From positions 375,501-439,500 of the forward strand of contig NZ_CP029831.1 of the NCBI RefSeq assembly GCF_003233655.1: a DNA stretch of 64,000 bases, read 5' to 3'. Below the pieces are notes generated by a model. That model worked only from the letters and a program-made list of their open reading frames with translations, did not search any database and was not told the DNA's origin. How positions within the stretch are numbered: the stretch's first letter is position 1; each line of letters starts with the position of its first letter. This stretch comes from Azospirillum ramasamyi. Its GTDB lineage: Bacteria; Pseudomonadota; Alphaproteobacteria; Azospirillales; Azospirillaceae. The position numbers and the translations under genes are program-made. Positions 26,000-33,350 of the stretch are shown piece by piece.

Positions 26000-26847
26000 G
26001 GATGGCCGCCCCCTTCCTGCGCGCCGCTCTTGCCGCCGCGCTGCTGTTCCCGGCCGGCTGCGCCGTGGTGCCGCGGGAGCGGGTGGCGGCGGTGGACGAG
26101 GCCGCCGGGGCCGCCGGCCTGCTGCCGCGACGTTTCGCGGCGGCGCCCTTCACCCTGGCCGGCTGGCTGCGGTCCGGCGGGGCGGGGCCGCTGGTGGTCT
26201 ATATCGAGGGCGACGGCCATGCCTGGAACAGCCCGACGGAGCCGTCGCGCGACCCCACGCCCTTCAACCCGGTGGCCCTGTCCCTGGCGCTGACCGACCC
26301 GGCGCCGCGGCTGCTCTATCTCGCCCGTCCCTGCCAGTATGGCGGGGTGGCGACCGACGCCGCCTGCTCCACCCGGATCTGGACCTCCCACCGCTATGCG
26401 CCGGAGGTGATCGCCTCCCTCGGCCGCGCGCTGGATGAGGCGAAGCGGGAAAGCGGGGCGGACCGGCTGGTGCTGGTCGGCTATTCCGGCGGCGGGGTGG
26501 CGGCGGCGCTGCTGGCGGCAAGGCGCGACGACGTGGCGGTGCTGGTGACGGTGGTGGCGCCGCTCGACCTCGCGGCCTGGGCGGCGGCGAAGCGGCTGAC
26601 GCCGCTGACCGGCTCGCTCGACCCGGCGCGGGAAACCGGACGGCTGGCCTTGGTGCCGCAATGGCACATCGCCGGGGGCAACGACCGGGTGGTTCCGCCG
26701 GAGGTGGTGCGCGGCTTCGCGGCCCGGGTCGGCGCGCCGGTGCGGGTGGTGCCGGGCATGGAGCATGACGGCGACTGGATGGCGCTGTGGCCGTCGCTGC
26801 GCGCCGCTTTTCCGGTGTCGCTGGGATCGGGGCAAGCCGGGTCTTAA
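25996..26847 (+). CDS. alpha/beta-hydrolase-fold lipoprotein
   Basis: A 283-aa predicted lipoprotein: the signal ends in LFPAGCAV, a good lipobox. The mature part is an alpha/beta hydrolase with VVYIEGDGHAWNSP at the oxyanion region, LARPCQYGG, and the nucleophile elbow VGYSGGG (Ser164). The candidate acid and His are in GGNDRVVPPE and GMEHDGDW. The start is either a GTG overlapping the previous stop or an ATG two codons later. It is translationally coupled to the preceding hydrolase gene, making a pair of exported hydrolases at the end of the type VI operon. Lipase, esterase or immunity-like roles are all open. Confidence 0.78.
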   Translation: MRMAAPFLRAALAAALLFPAGCAVVPRERVAAVDEAAGAAGLLPRRFAAAPFTLAGWLRSGGAGPLVVYIEGDGHAWNSPTEPSRDPTPFNPVALSLALTDPAPRLLYLARPCQYGGVATDAACSTRIWTSHRYAPEVIASLGRALDEAKRESGADRLVLVGYSGGGVAAALLAARRDDVAVLVTVVAPLDLAAWAAAKRLTPLTGSLDPARETGRLALVPQWHIAGGNDRVVPPEVVRGFAARVGAPVRVVPGMEHDGDWMALWPSLRAAFPVSLGSGQAGS

Positions 26848-26975
26848 CGATTTCACCGCCGGTCCCTGCGGGCGTCCATTGCCAGACGCCGGTGCAAACA
26901 CTATGATTTCAAAGGTGCAACCCGGGTGTCCGCAAGCGCGAGACCCGTACCGCTTGAGACGATCGGAAGACCCGT

Positions 26976-27368
26976 ATGGACGCTCACGACCTTTCCCTGG
27001 ACGATAACGGCACGATCCAGGCCATCGGCATCCTCGCCGACGTGCTGGACGGGGTGGAGGGGCCGGGCGGCCTCGACACGGTGCTGGTGTCCAAGGCTCT
27101 GCGTCAGGTGATCGCCACCAAGTCGCAGCCGGCCTTCGAATTCGCCTCCCGCGCCTTCAACACGCTGGATCCGTCGGTGCGCCGTCAGGTGGCGGAAAGC
27201 GCGGACGAGGCGGCGCACCATGCGGTGGAACTGCGCGGCCGTGTCGGCGGCTTCCTGTCGACCGCCCCGAAGAAGCCGGTGCCCCAGGGCCAAGTGGTCG
27301 GCCAGCAGCCGAACTTCATCACCGCGCTGAACCTGCGCTCCCGCCGCCGGCCGAACTCACCGTCCTGA
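26976..27368 (+). CDS. hypothetical protein, 130 aa
   Basis: I do not recognise this protein. It is small, soluble and mostly helical by composition, with an acidic N terminus (MDAHDLSLDDNGTIQAIGIL), a middle rich in Ala and charged residues (RRQVAESADEAAHHAVEL) and a basic Pro/Arg tail. No signal peptide or membrane helix is visible. A GGAAG ribosome site lies 7 bases before the ATG, and codon use matches the neighbours. It stands alone between the type VI operon and a convergent LysR gene. Confidence 0.65.
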   Translation: MDAHDLSLDDNGTIQAIGILADVLDGVEGPGGLDTVLVSKALRQVIATKSQPAFEFASRAFNTLDPSVRRQVAESADEAAHHAVELRGRVGGFLSTAPKKPVPQGQVVGQQPNFITALNLRSRRRPNSPS

Positions 27369-27394
27369 AGGGGGCCGGTCCTCGGGAGGCTGTT

Positions 27395-28345
27395 TCAGCC
27401 GGCTTCCTGCGGGCTCATCTCCTGCGGCAGGGTGTCGAGCAGCGCGCAGTCCCAATAGGGGCGCGGGCCGAAGCGCTGGACCAGGAAATCGACGAACACC
27501 CGCACCTTCGGCGACAGGTGGCGGTTCTGCGGATAGACCGCGTTGACGCTGACCTCCGACGGAACGTTGCGGTGCAGGACGCTGACCAGTTCGCCGCGCG
27601 TCAACGCCTGTCCGCACAGGAAGGTCGGCGACATGATGAAGCCGACGCCGGAGATCGCCGCCTCGCGCAGCAGGTCGCCGTTGTTGCTGCGGATCGGCCC
27701 GGATACCCGGACGTTGCGCATCTCGCCATCCACCGTGAACTGCCAGACGTCGGGCGTCGGCACGTTGGTGTAGATCAGGCAGCTGTGCCGGCCTAGATCC
27801 TCTGGCGTTTCCGGCACTCCATGCTTTTGCAGATAGGCCGGACTGGCGCACAGCGCCATCCGTGCGGGAGCCAGCCGCCGGGCGATCAGCGAACTGTCGC
27901 GCAGCCGGCCGATGCGGACCGCCAGATCATAGCCCTCGTCCACCAGATCGACCGTGCGGTCGTTCAGGTCCATGTCGATCTCGATGGCCGGATAGCGTTC
28001 CAGGAATTCCGCCACCGCCGGGGCCAGATGCAGGATGCCGAAGCTGACCGGCGCGTTGAGCCGCAGCCGGCCGCGCGGGGCGGCGTGCAGGTCGGCGACC
28101 GCCTGCTCCGCCTCCTCCAGGTCGGCCAGGATGCGGATGCAGCGCTCGTAAAAGGCCTGTCCCACCTCGGTCAGGCTGAGCTTGCGGGTGGTGCGGTTCA
28201 GCAGCCGCGCGCCGAGCCTGTTCTCCAACTCGCCGATGCGGCGGGAGACCACCGACTTCGACAGGTTGAGCCGGTCGGCGGCGGCGGTGAAGCTCTTGGT
28301 GTCCACCACCTTGATGAAGGCGAGCATGTCGTCGAGGCGATCCAT
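27395..28345 (-). CDS. LysR-family transcriptional regulator
   Basis: A 316-aa LysR regulator. The N terminus has the winged-helix motif: MDRLDDMLAFIKVVDTKSFT, then AAADRLNLSKSVVSRRIGEL. The rest is the effector-binding domain (RGRLRLNAPVSFGILHLAP). The ATG at 28345 puts the helix-turn-helix in the family's usual place; a TTG start 36 bp upstream would add an unlikely leader and run through a dyad operator. It is divergent from wrbA and a glutathionyl-hydroquinone reductase gene, so quinone or aromatic electrophile stress is a plausible signal. This follows the common LysR pattern of controlling the divergent neighbour. Confidence 0.9.
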   Translation of the reverse strand: MDRLDDMLAFIKVVDTKSFTAAADRLNLSKSVVSRRIGELENRLGARLLNRTTRKLSLTEVGQAFYERCIRILADLEEAEQAVADLHAAPRGRLRLNAPVSFGILHLAPAVAEFLERYPAIEIDMDLNDRTVDLVDEGYDLAVRIGRLRDSSLIARRLAPARMALCASPAYLQKHGVPETPEDLGRHSCLIYTNVPTPDVWQFTVDGEMRNVRVSGPIRSNNGDLLREAAISGVGFIMSPTFLCGQALTRGELVSVLHRNVPSEVSVNAVYPQNRHLSPKVRVFVDFLVQRFGPRPYWDCALLDTLPQEMSPQEAG

Positions 28346-28348
28346 GGC

Positions 28349-28371
28349 ATTGTTGTACACCCGGAAACAAT
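28349..28371. promoter_or_regulatory. LysR-type operator dyad ATTGTT-N11-AACAAT
   Basis: A perfect 6+6 inverted repeat with an 11-base spacer lies just upstream of the LysR gene start, in the divergent LysR/wrbA region. It fits the T-N11-A core of LysR-family binding sites. Its closeness to the regulator's start codon suggests autorepression, with activation of the wrbA side. Confidence 0.65.
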
Positions 28372-28487
28372 GAGGTGCCAAGATCCGGCATTACCGAAAG
28401 CCCCGCCACGCCCTATTTCTGGTGTCACCGCCGGGCCGGACCCGGACGCGGCGGGCCAATTCACCAACCGGACAGGGAGAGACGGCG

Positions 28488-29090
28488 ATGGCGAAGGTTC
28501 TGGTTCTCTATTACAGCAGCTGGGGCCATGTGTCGGAGATGGCGCAGGCGGTGGCCGAGGGCGCCCGCTCCGTCGCCGGGACCGAGGTGGCGGTGAAGCG
28601 CGTGCCCGAACTGGTGCCGGAGGCCGTCCGCCAGTCCGCCCATTACAAGGACGAGAGCAACATCCCCGTCGCCACGGTGGCAGAGCTGGCCGAGTATGAC
28701 GCCATCATCATCGGCACGCCGACCCGCTACGGCAACATGGCCTCGCAGATGAAGAACTTCCTCGACCAGACCGGCGGGTTGTGGGCCAAGGGCGCGCTGG
28801 TCGGCAAGGTCGGCGCGGCCTTCACCTCCACCGCCACCCAGCATGGCGGGCAGGAGAGCACCATCCTCAGCACCCACATCGTGCTGCTGCATCTGGGCAT
28901 GGTGATCGTCGGCCTGCCCTATTCCTTCCAGGGCCAGACGGGCGTTTCGGAAGTGATGGGCAATTCTCCCTACGGCGCCAGCACCATCGCCGACGGGGAC
29001 GGATCGCGCCGGCCGAGCGCCGTCGAACTGGACGGCGCCCGCTACCAGGGCCGCCATGTCGCCGAGATCACGGCGAAGCTGCACGGTTGA
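28488..29090 (+). CDS. wrbA: NAD(P)H:quinone oxidoreductase WrbA
   Basis: A 200-aa flavodoxin-like enzyme, the usual WrbA length. It starts [20 protein letters not shown], the FMN phosphate-binding loop, and continues with [20 protein letters not shown] and [15 protein letters not shown], both WrbA signatures. The enzyme is a soluble tetramer that reduces quinones by two electrons using NAD(P)H, avoiding semiquinone radicals. The ATG at 28488 follows an AGGGAGA ribosome site; a longer start has no such support. It lies 33 bp before the glutathionyl-hydroquinone reductase gene, which has a related detoxification role. Confidence 0.93.
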   Translation: MAKVLVLYYSSWGHVSEMAQAVAEGARSVAGTEVAVKRVPELVPEAVRQSAHYKDESNIPVATVAELAEYDAIIIGTPTRYGNMASQMKNFLDQTGGLWAKGALVGKVGAAFTSTATQHGGQESTILSTHIVLLHLGMVIVGLPYSFQGQTGVSEVMGNSPYGASTIADGDGSRRPSAVELDGARYQGRHVAEITAKLHG

Positions 29091-29123
29091 CCATCGACGC
29101 GCACTGACGAAGGGGAGGGAGCC

Positions 29124-30089
29124 GTGGGCCTGCTGATCGACGGACAATGGCAAGACCAGTGGTACGACACCAAGAAGACAGGCGGCGCGTTCGTGCGGAC
29201 GGAGGCGCAGTTCCGCGACCGGGTGTCGGCCGACGGCTCCACCCCTTACCCGGCGGAGGCCGGGCGCTATCACCTGATGGTGTCGCTCGCCTGCCCCTGG
29301 GCGCACCGCACGCTGATCTTCCGCAATCTGAAGCGGTTGGATGAGGTGATCGGCGTCAGCGTGGTCGATCCGCTGATGCTGTCGGAAGGCTGGACCTTCG
29401 CCGAACCGGAGCCGGTGACCGGCGCCCGCCGCCTCTACGAGGTCTATCTGCAGGCCCGGCCCGGCTACAGCGGCCGGGTGACGGTCCCGGTGCTGTGGGA
29501 CAGGAAGACCGGCGGCATCGTCAACAACGAGTCGGCGGAGATCATCCGCATGCTCAACCGCGAGTTCGACGCCTTCACCGACGTGCGGACCGATTTCTGC
29601 CCGCCGGACCTGGTGGAGGAGATCGACCGCGTCAACGCCTTCGTCTATGATGCCGTCAACAACGGCGTCTACAAGGCCGGCTTCGCGACTTCGCAGGACA
29701 AGTACGAGGCCGCTTTCGACTCGCTGTTCGCGGCGCTGGACAGCATCGACGCCAAGCTCGCGACCCGGCGCTGGCTGGTCGGCAACCGGCTGACCGAGGC
29801 CGATTGGCGCCTGTTCACCACGCTGGTCCGCTTCGACGCCGTCTATGTCGGGCATTTCAAGTGCAACAAGCGCCGGATCGTCGATTATCCCCACCTGTCG
29901 GGCTATCTGCGCGACCTCTATCAGGTGCCGGGCGTGGCGGAGACGGTGAATTTCGACCACATCAAGCGCCATTACTACGGCAGCCACGCCACCATCAACC
30001 CCACCGGCATCGTGCCGAAGGGGCCGGAACTGGATCTCGACGCGCCGCATGGGCGGGGCGAATTGAGGCCGGATCCGCTGGCGGCGTGA
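29124..30089 (+). CDS. glutathionyl-hydroquinone reductase (Xi-class GST)
   Basis: A 321-aa member of the YqjG/PcpF family. The catalytic Cys57 sits in SLACPWAHRTLIFRNLK, the CPWAHR motif of Xi-class enzymes; the thioredoxin-like fold continues through VPVLWDRKTGGIVNNESAEI. The helical GST C domain contains RWLVGNRLTEADWRLFTTL. These enzymes reductively remove glutathione from glutathionyl-hydroquinones. The GTG start has a strong GGGGAGGGAG ribosome site. Its link with wrbA makes a two-gene quinone-detoxification unit under the divergent LysR gene. Confidence 0.92.
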   Translation: MGLLIDGQWQDQWYDTKKTGGAFVRTEAQFRDRVSADGSTPYPAEAGRYHLMVSLACPWAHRTLIFRNLKRLDEVIGVSVVDPLMLSEGWTFAEPEPVTGARRLYEVYLQARPGYSGRVTVPVLWDRKTGGIVNNESAEIIRMLNREFDAFTDVRTDFCPPDLVEEIDRVNAFVYDAVNNGVYKAGFATSQDKYEAAFDSLFAALDSIDAKLATRRWLVGNRLTEADWRLFTTLVRFDAVYVGHFKCNKRRIVDYPHLSGYLRDLYQVPGVAETVNFDHIKRHYYGSHATINPTGIVPKGPELDLDAPHGRGELRPDPLAA

Positions 30090-30104
30090 CGGATCCGCTT
30101 CCCG

Positions 30105-30131
30105 GCGGTTGTAGGAAGGAAACACAACCGC
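30105..30131. promoter_or_regulatory. 8-bp inverted repeat upstream of small secreted protein gene
   Basis: GCGGTTGT (30105-30112) and ACAACCGC (30124-30131) form a perfect dyad with an 11-base purine-rich spacer. It could be an operator or the terminator stem of the preceding gene, but no T-run follows. Confidence 0.4.
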
Positions 30132-30148
30132 ATGAGGGAGTTCGTCCG

Positions 30149-30523
30149 ATGCGTACAATCATTCTTGCGGCTGCGGCCGTCCTGGCTCTTTCCACGCCGG
30201 CCCTGGCCCAGAGCGGCCAGCCGCAGAACGGCCAGTCGCAAGGCGGCTGGGGCGGGGCGCTCGACCAGTTGAACCGCACGGTCAATCCGAACAGCTATCC
30301 GCAGGACCGTACGGCCGAGGACCGGCAGTTGAACCGCGACGGGCGTCGCCATGACGGCACGTCGGGAAGCTCGGCCGGCAACCGCCGCGGCAATGCCTAC
30401 GGCGACTATTCCGACCGCGACCTGCGCAACCAGTATGACCGGCTGGGCGAGGAGCAGCGCCAGATCCGGCAGAACCGCCGCGCCATCGAGGACGAGATGG
30501 ACCGCCGCGGAATCAACCGCTAA
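30149..30523 (+). CDS. small exported protein, 124 aa
   Basis: A 124-aa protein with a clear signal peptide (hydrophobic run followed by TPALAQSGQ, cleavage after ALA). The mature part is very polar: a Gln/Gly/Asn-rich N terminus, an Arg/Asp-rich middle and a charged helical C terminus (EEQRQIRQNRRAIEDEMDRR). I do not recognise a family. The GAGGGAG site 8 bases before the ATG supports this start. It is convergent with the next gene, across a hairpin-rich gap. Confidence 0.7.
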   Translation: MRTIILAAAAVLALSTPALAQSGQPQNGQSQGGWGGALDQLNRTVNPNSYPQDRTAEDRQLNRDGRRHDGTSGSSAGNRRGNAYGDYSDRDLRNQYDRLGEEQRQIRQNRRAIEDEMDRRGINR

Positions 30524-30561
30524 AGCGGATTGCAACCCGATTTGGACCGCGACGGCGGTCC

Positions 30562-30636
30562 CGGCCGCTCATGCGGCCGAAGCCCGACCGGCGAATGAGG
30601 TCATATCAATCCAAAGCGAATGCAAATTCGCTTTGG
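30562..30636. terminator. paired hairpins between convergent genes
   Basis: Two perfect hairpins stand in the 122-bp gap: CGGCCGC/GCGGCCG with loop TCAT (30562-30579), and an 11-bp stem 30611-30621 with 30626-30636 around loop GCAA. No T-runs follow on either strand, so the role as bidirectional terminator is an inference from their position between convergent genes. Confidence 0.5.
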
Positions 30637-30645
30637 GGACGGTCG

Positions 30646-31020
30646 TCAGGGCTTGTAGCAGCGGGCCATGTCTTCCGGGTTGCCCATCGCCTCGCACTGG
30701 AAGCCGTTGGAGAACTTGAAGCGCAGCGGGCCGGTCTTGCGGACGCTGACCAGCGGCTTCTTTCCCGGATCCTGGAATTCCACCCAGGCGGAGCTGTCGA
30801 AGCGGGTCTGCAGCCCGTTGCTGAGCCGCACGCGGCCCTGGTTGTCCTTGATAACCTGGACGCCGGTGCTGAACAGCAGGTTCGGGCCGTCCTCCTTCGC
30901 CGACAGGCCGTTGGTGCAGTTCACGCCCTCCGGCTTCACGGCCACGCACTCGAAGGCGTTGGGCTGGCTGGCGGTGAGGACCATCGCATAGACGGCGACT
31001 TCCAGAACGTTGAGCGGCAT
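30646..31020 (-). CDS. hypothetical protein, 124 aa
   Basis: I do not recognise a family. The protein starts MPLNVLEVAVYAMVLTASQP and has four to five Cys residues spread along the chain (FECVAVK, VNCTNG, FQCEAM, ARCYKP). The middle is beta-like with repeated short hydrophobic stretches. The N terminus is only mildly hydrophobic, so export is uncertain. An upstream extension of the frame lacks coding features; the ATG at 31020 is preferred. It is divergent from the phosphatase gene. Confidence 0.6.
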   Translation of the reverse strand: MPLNVLEVAVYAMVLTASQPNAFECVAVKPEGVNCTNGLSAKEDGPNLLFSTGVQVIKDNQGRVRLSNGLQTRFDSSAWVEFQDPGKKPLVSVRKTGPLRFKFSNGFQCEAMGNPEDMARCYKP

Positions 31021-31304
31021 GGGCGTGCACCGGGTGAGTGGCGGCTGATTTGGAACGGAAAAGGGTCGCGGGCGAGGAATCGTCCGCGGCCCTTCCGTCT
31101 TACGGACCATCTGGTTACGAAAGAGATAATGTCGCGTACACGGTCGAATCTTGCGCGTCCGGCCGCCGCTTCGCTTCCGCCGGCGTGACCATGGCCGGTG
31201 CGGCGCCCCGGCAACTGGACTTGCGTGCCCCGGACCGGTAGAAGCGGTCGCATCGGCCATGGCTTCGGCCATTTGCTTCAGCCAGAGGGGGCGGGCGCAA
31301 TCCC
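31021..31304. promoter_or_regulatory. 284-bp divergent intergenic region
   Basis: This gap separates the minus-strand hypothetical gene from the SpoIIE-type phosphatase homologue. It contains an imperfect GC hairpin (around 31062-31102) and an AT-richer stretch near 31118-31140 (ACGAAAGAGATAATG). It should hold both promoters. No known operator was recognised. Confidence 0.35.
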
Positions 31305-33308
31305 ATGACGTTCCAACAGCGTTTGATCCTGCTGGTCACCGGTCTGGTGCTGCTGGCGGTGGCTGCGGTCACCACGACGATGGCGTTCACCACGCGCGCG
31401 GCGCTGACCGAACGGATCGAGGCGGAGGCGCGGCTGACCGCCGACCTGCTCGCCCGCGGAACCGCCCAGGCCGTCGATCTGCCGCGCGAGGTCGATGCCC
31501 TGCTGTCGGAACGGCTGTTGTCGGAAGCGACGCTGACCGCCCATCTGGTGGCGCTGGCGGAAACGGCGAAACTGTCGTCGAGGGCGATCAACGACCGGCT
31601 GAAGCAGATCGCCGAGGCCGGCGGCCCGGACGAGATGTGGATCACCGACAACCGCGGGCGGGCCTATCTGCACAATGTGCCCGGTCCCGACCCGGTCTTC
31701 GGCCAGGATGCCAAGGGCGGGCCGCGCCACGGCGCCTACAGCGGCCTGCTGAGCCGGTCGCCCGCGTCGATGGTGTCTGAGCCGGCGATGGAAAGCGGCC
31801 GGCTGATGAAGTTCGCCGGCGTGGCCGGGGTCGACAAGCCGCGCATCGTCCAGGTCGGCGCCGACATGCGGCGCCTGGGAGACCTGCTGCGCAAAACGGG
31901 GGCCGAGGGGGTGGTCGACGGGCTGATCGCCACCCGCGCGGTGGAGGCGGCCTGGCTGCTCGACCGTGACGGCCGGGTGCTGGTACGCGGCGCCGTGGTG
32001 TCCAACGGCTCGGGCGGGCCACTGTCGGATGCCGACACCGCCGCGGTCAAGGCGGTGGCGACCTCCGGCGACGTGACCGTCCGCGCGTCGGGCGACGGGC
32101 TGCTGGCGCTGGCGCCCATCCGCTATGCCTCGGCCAACGCCGCTGCCAACGCCGTTGCGGCCGGCCTTCCGGCGGTGGCGGCGGTGCGCGTTCCCTTCAC
32201 CGAACCGGGGTCGATGCTGGGCCGGCAGCTGAAGATCGGCGGTCTGGTCGGCGTCTTCGTGCTGGGGCTGGGCGTCTATCTCTGCATGCGCTTCGCCCGC
32301 GACCAGATGGCGCCGGTGGAACGGCTGAGCGAGGCGGTCAAGGCGGTGGAGGCCGGGCGCTTCAACCCCCTCAGCCTGAACGAGGCGGCGAACCGCGACG
32401 ACGAATTCGGCCGGCTGTCCCGCGTCTTCCGCCGCATGGCGATGGAGGCGACGGCCCGCGAGGAGACCCTGGACGCGCAGTTGGTCATGCGCGGGGCGGA
32501 GCTGGAGACCAAGAGCGAGAAGCTGGCCGCCGCCGAACAGCTGATCGAGGAGGAGCAGCGCGCCGCCCGCGACGTGCAGGCCAACCTGCTGCCGCGCCAG
32601 CTGCCGGTCGGCCGCGACAGCCAGTTCTTCGGCATGCTGGTGCCGGGCCACACCGTCAGCGGCGATTTCTACGACGTGGTCGAACTGGACGAGCGCCACA
32701 GCCTGCTTGTCGCCGCCGGGGTGTCGGGCGGCGGCGTGCCGGCGGCCTTCCTGATGCTGATGGTGCGCGCCGCCATCCGCGAGACCGCCCGCCCCGGCGT
32801 CGGCCCCGCCGCCATCCTGACCGGCGCCAACGAGCGGCTGTGCGGCGAGAGCCCCTTCAACGGCTTCGCCACCGCCTTCGTCGCCGTCTACGACCGTGTC
32901 GCCGGCACGCTGGTCCATGCCGCCGCCGGGCATCGCGGTGCCTGCCGCGTCACCGCCGAGGGCGGGGTGGAGTTCCTGTCCGCCATCGGCGGCCCGGCGC
33001 TGGGCATCCGCCGCGGCGCCCCCTACGCCGAGGCCACGCTGCTGCTGAACCAGGACGAGACGCTGTTCCTGTGTACCGACGGCATCCTGAACTCCATCGA
33101 CATCCAGCGCGAGCCCTTCGGCGAGGAACGCCTCGCCGCCGCCCTGGCCCACAGCCGCGGCATGTCGGCCCGCGACCGTGCCGAACTGGTCCTGCGCAGC
33201 GTCCAGGCCCATGCCGCCGACGGCGTGATCGCCGGGGATCTGGTGTTCCTGTCGATGCGGCGGCTTCTGCCGGTGACGGAGGCGATGGAAGCGGTGGAGA
33301 CGGTTTGA
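31305..33308 (+). CDS. membrane sensor protein with HAMP and SpoIIE/PP2C-like domain, possibly inactive
   Basis: A 667-aa protein. A first membrane helix (residues ~7-29), a periplasmic sensing region (to ~305) and a second helix near 306-325 are followed by a HAMP domain (RFARDQMAPVERLSEAVKAV) and a coiled coil. Residues ~425-650 are a SpoIIE/PP2C phosphatase fold. The metal ligands Asp454 (SGDFYD) and Asp592 (CTDGI) are present, but the Asp expected in the 'GDVSG' motif is Gly472 (VAAGVSGGG). That loss suggests weak or no phosphatase activity. RsbU-type proteins normally act on anti-sigma antagonists; no partner gene is adjacent. Confidence 0.82.
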   Translation: MTFQQRLILLVTGLVLLAVAAVTTTMAFTTRAALTERIEAEARLTADLLARGTAQAVDLPREVDALLSERLLSEATLTAHLVALAETAKLSSRAINDRLKQIAEAGGPDEMWITDNRGRAYLHNVPGPDPVFGQDAKGGPRHGAYSGLLSRSPASMVSEPAMESGRLMKFAGVAGVDKPRIVQVGADMRRLGDLLRKTGAEGVVDGLIATRAVEAAWLLDRDGRVLVRGAVVSNGSGGPLSDADTAAVKAVATSGDVTVRASGDGLLALAPIRYASANAAANAVAAGLPAVAAVRVPFTEPGSMLGRQLKIGGLVGVFVLGLGVYLCMRFARDQMAPVERLSEAVKAVEAGRFNPLSLNEAANRDDEFGRLSRVFRRMAMEATAREETLDAQLVMRGAELETKSEKLAAAEQLIEEEQRAARDVQANLLPRQLPVGRDSQFFGMLVPGHTVSGDFYDVVELDERHSLLVAAGVSGGGVPAAFLMLMVRAAIRETARPGVGPAAILTGANERLCGESPFNGFATAFVAVYDRVAGTLVHAAAGHRGACRVTAEGGVEFLSAIGGPALGIRRGAPYAEATLLLNQDETLFLCTDGILNSIDIQREPFGEERLAAALAHSRGMSARDRAELVLRSVQAHAADGVIAGDLVFLSMRRLLPVTEAMEAVETV

Positions 33309-33350
33309 GCCGGGCGGGGGAGGGAGTGCCGCCGAACGCCGGCTGAAGTC

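Noticed and set aside
31305..33308. SpoIIE-like protein as the missing PppA partner of the T6SS kinase
   Set aside because: It belongs to another PP2C branch, has lost a metal ligand, is membrane-bound with a HAMP domain and lies 7 kb away from the kinase gene.
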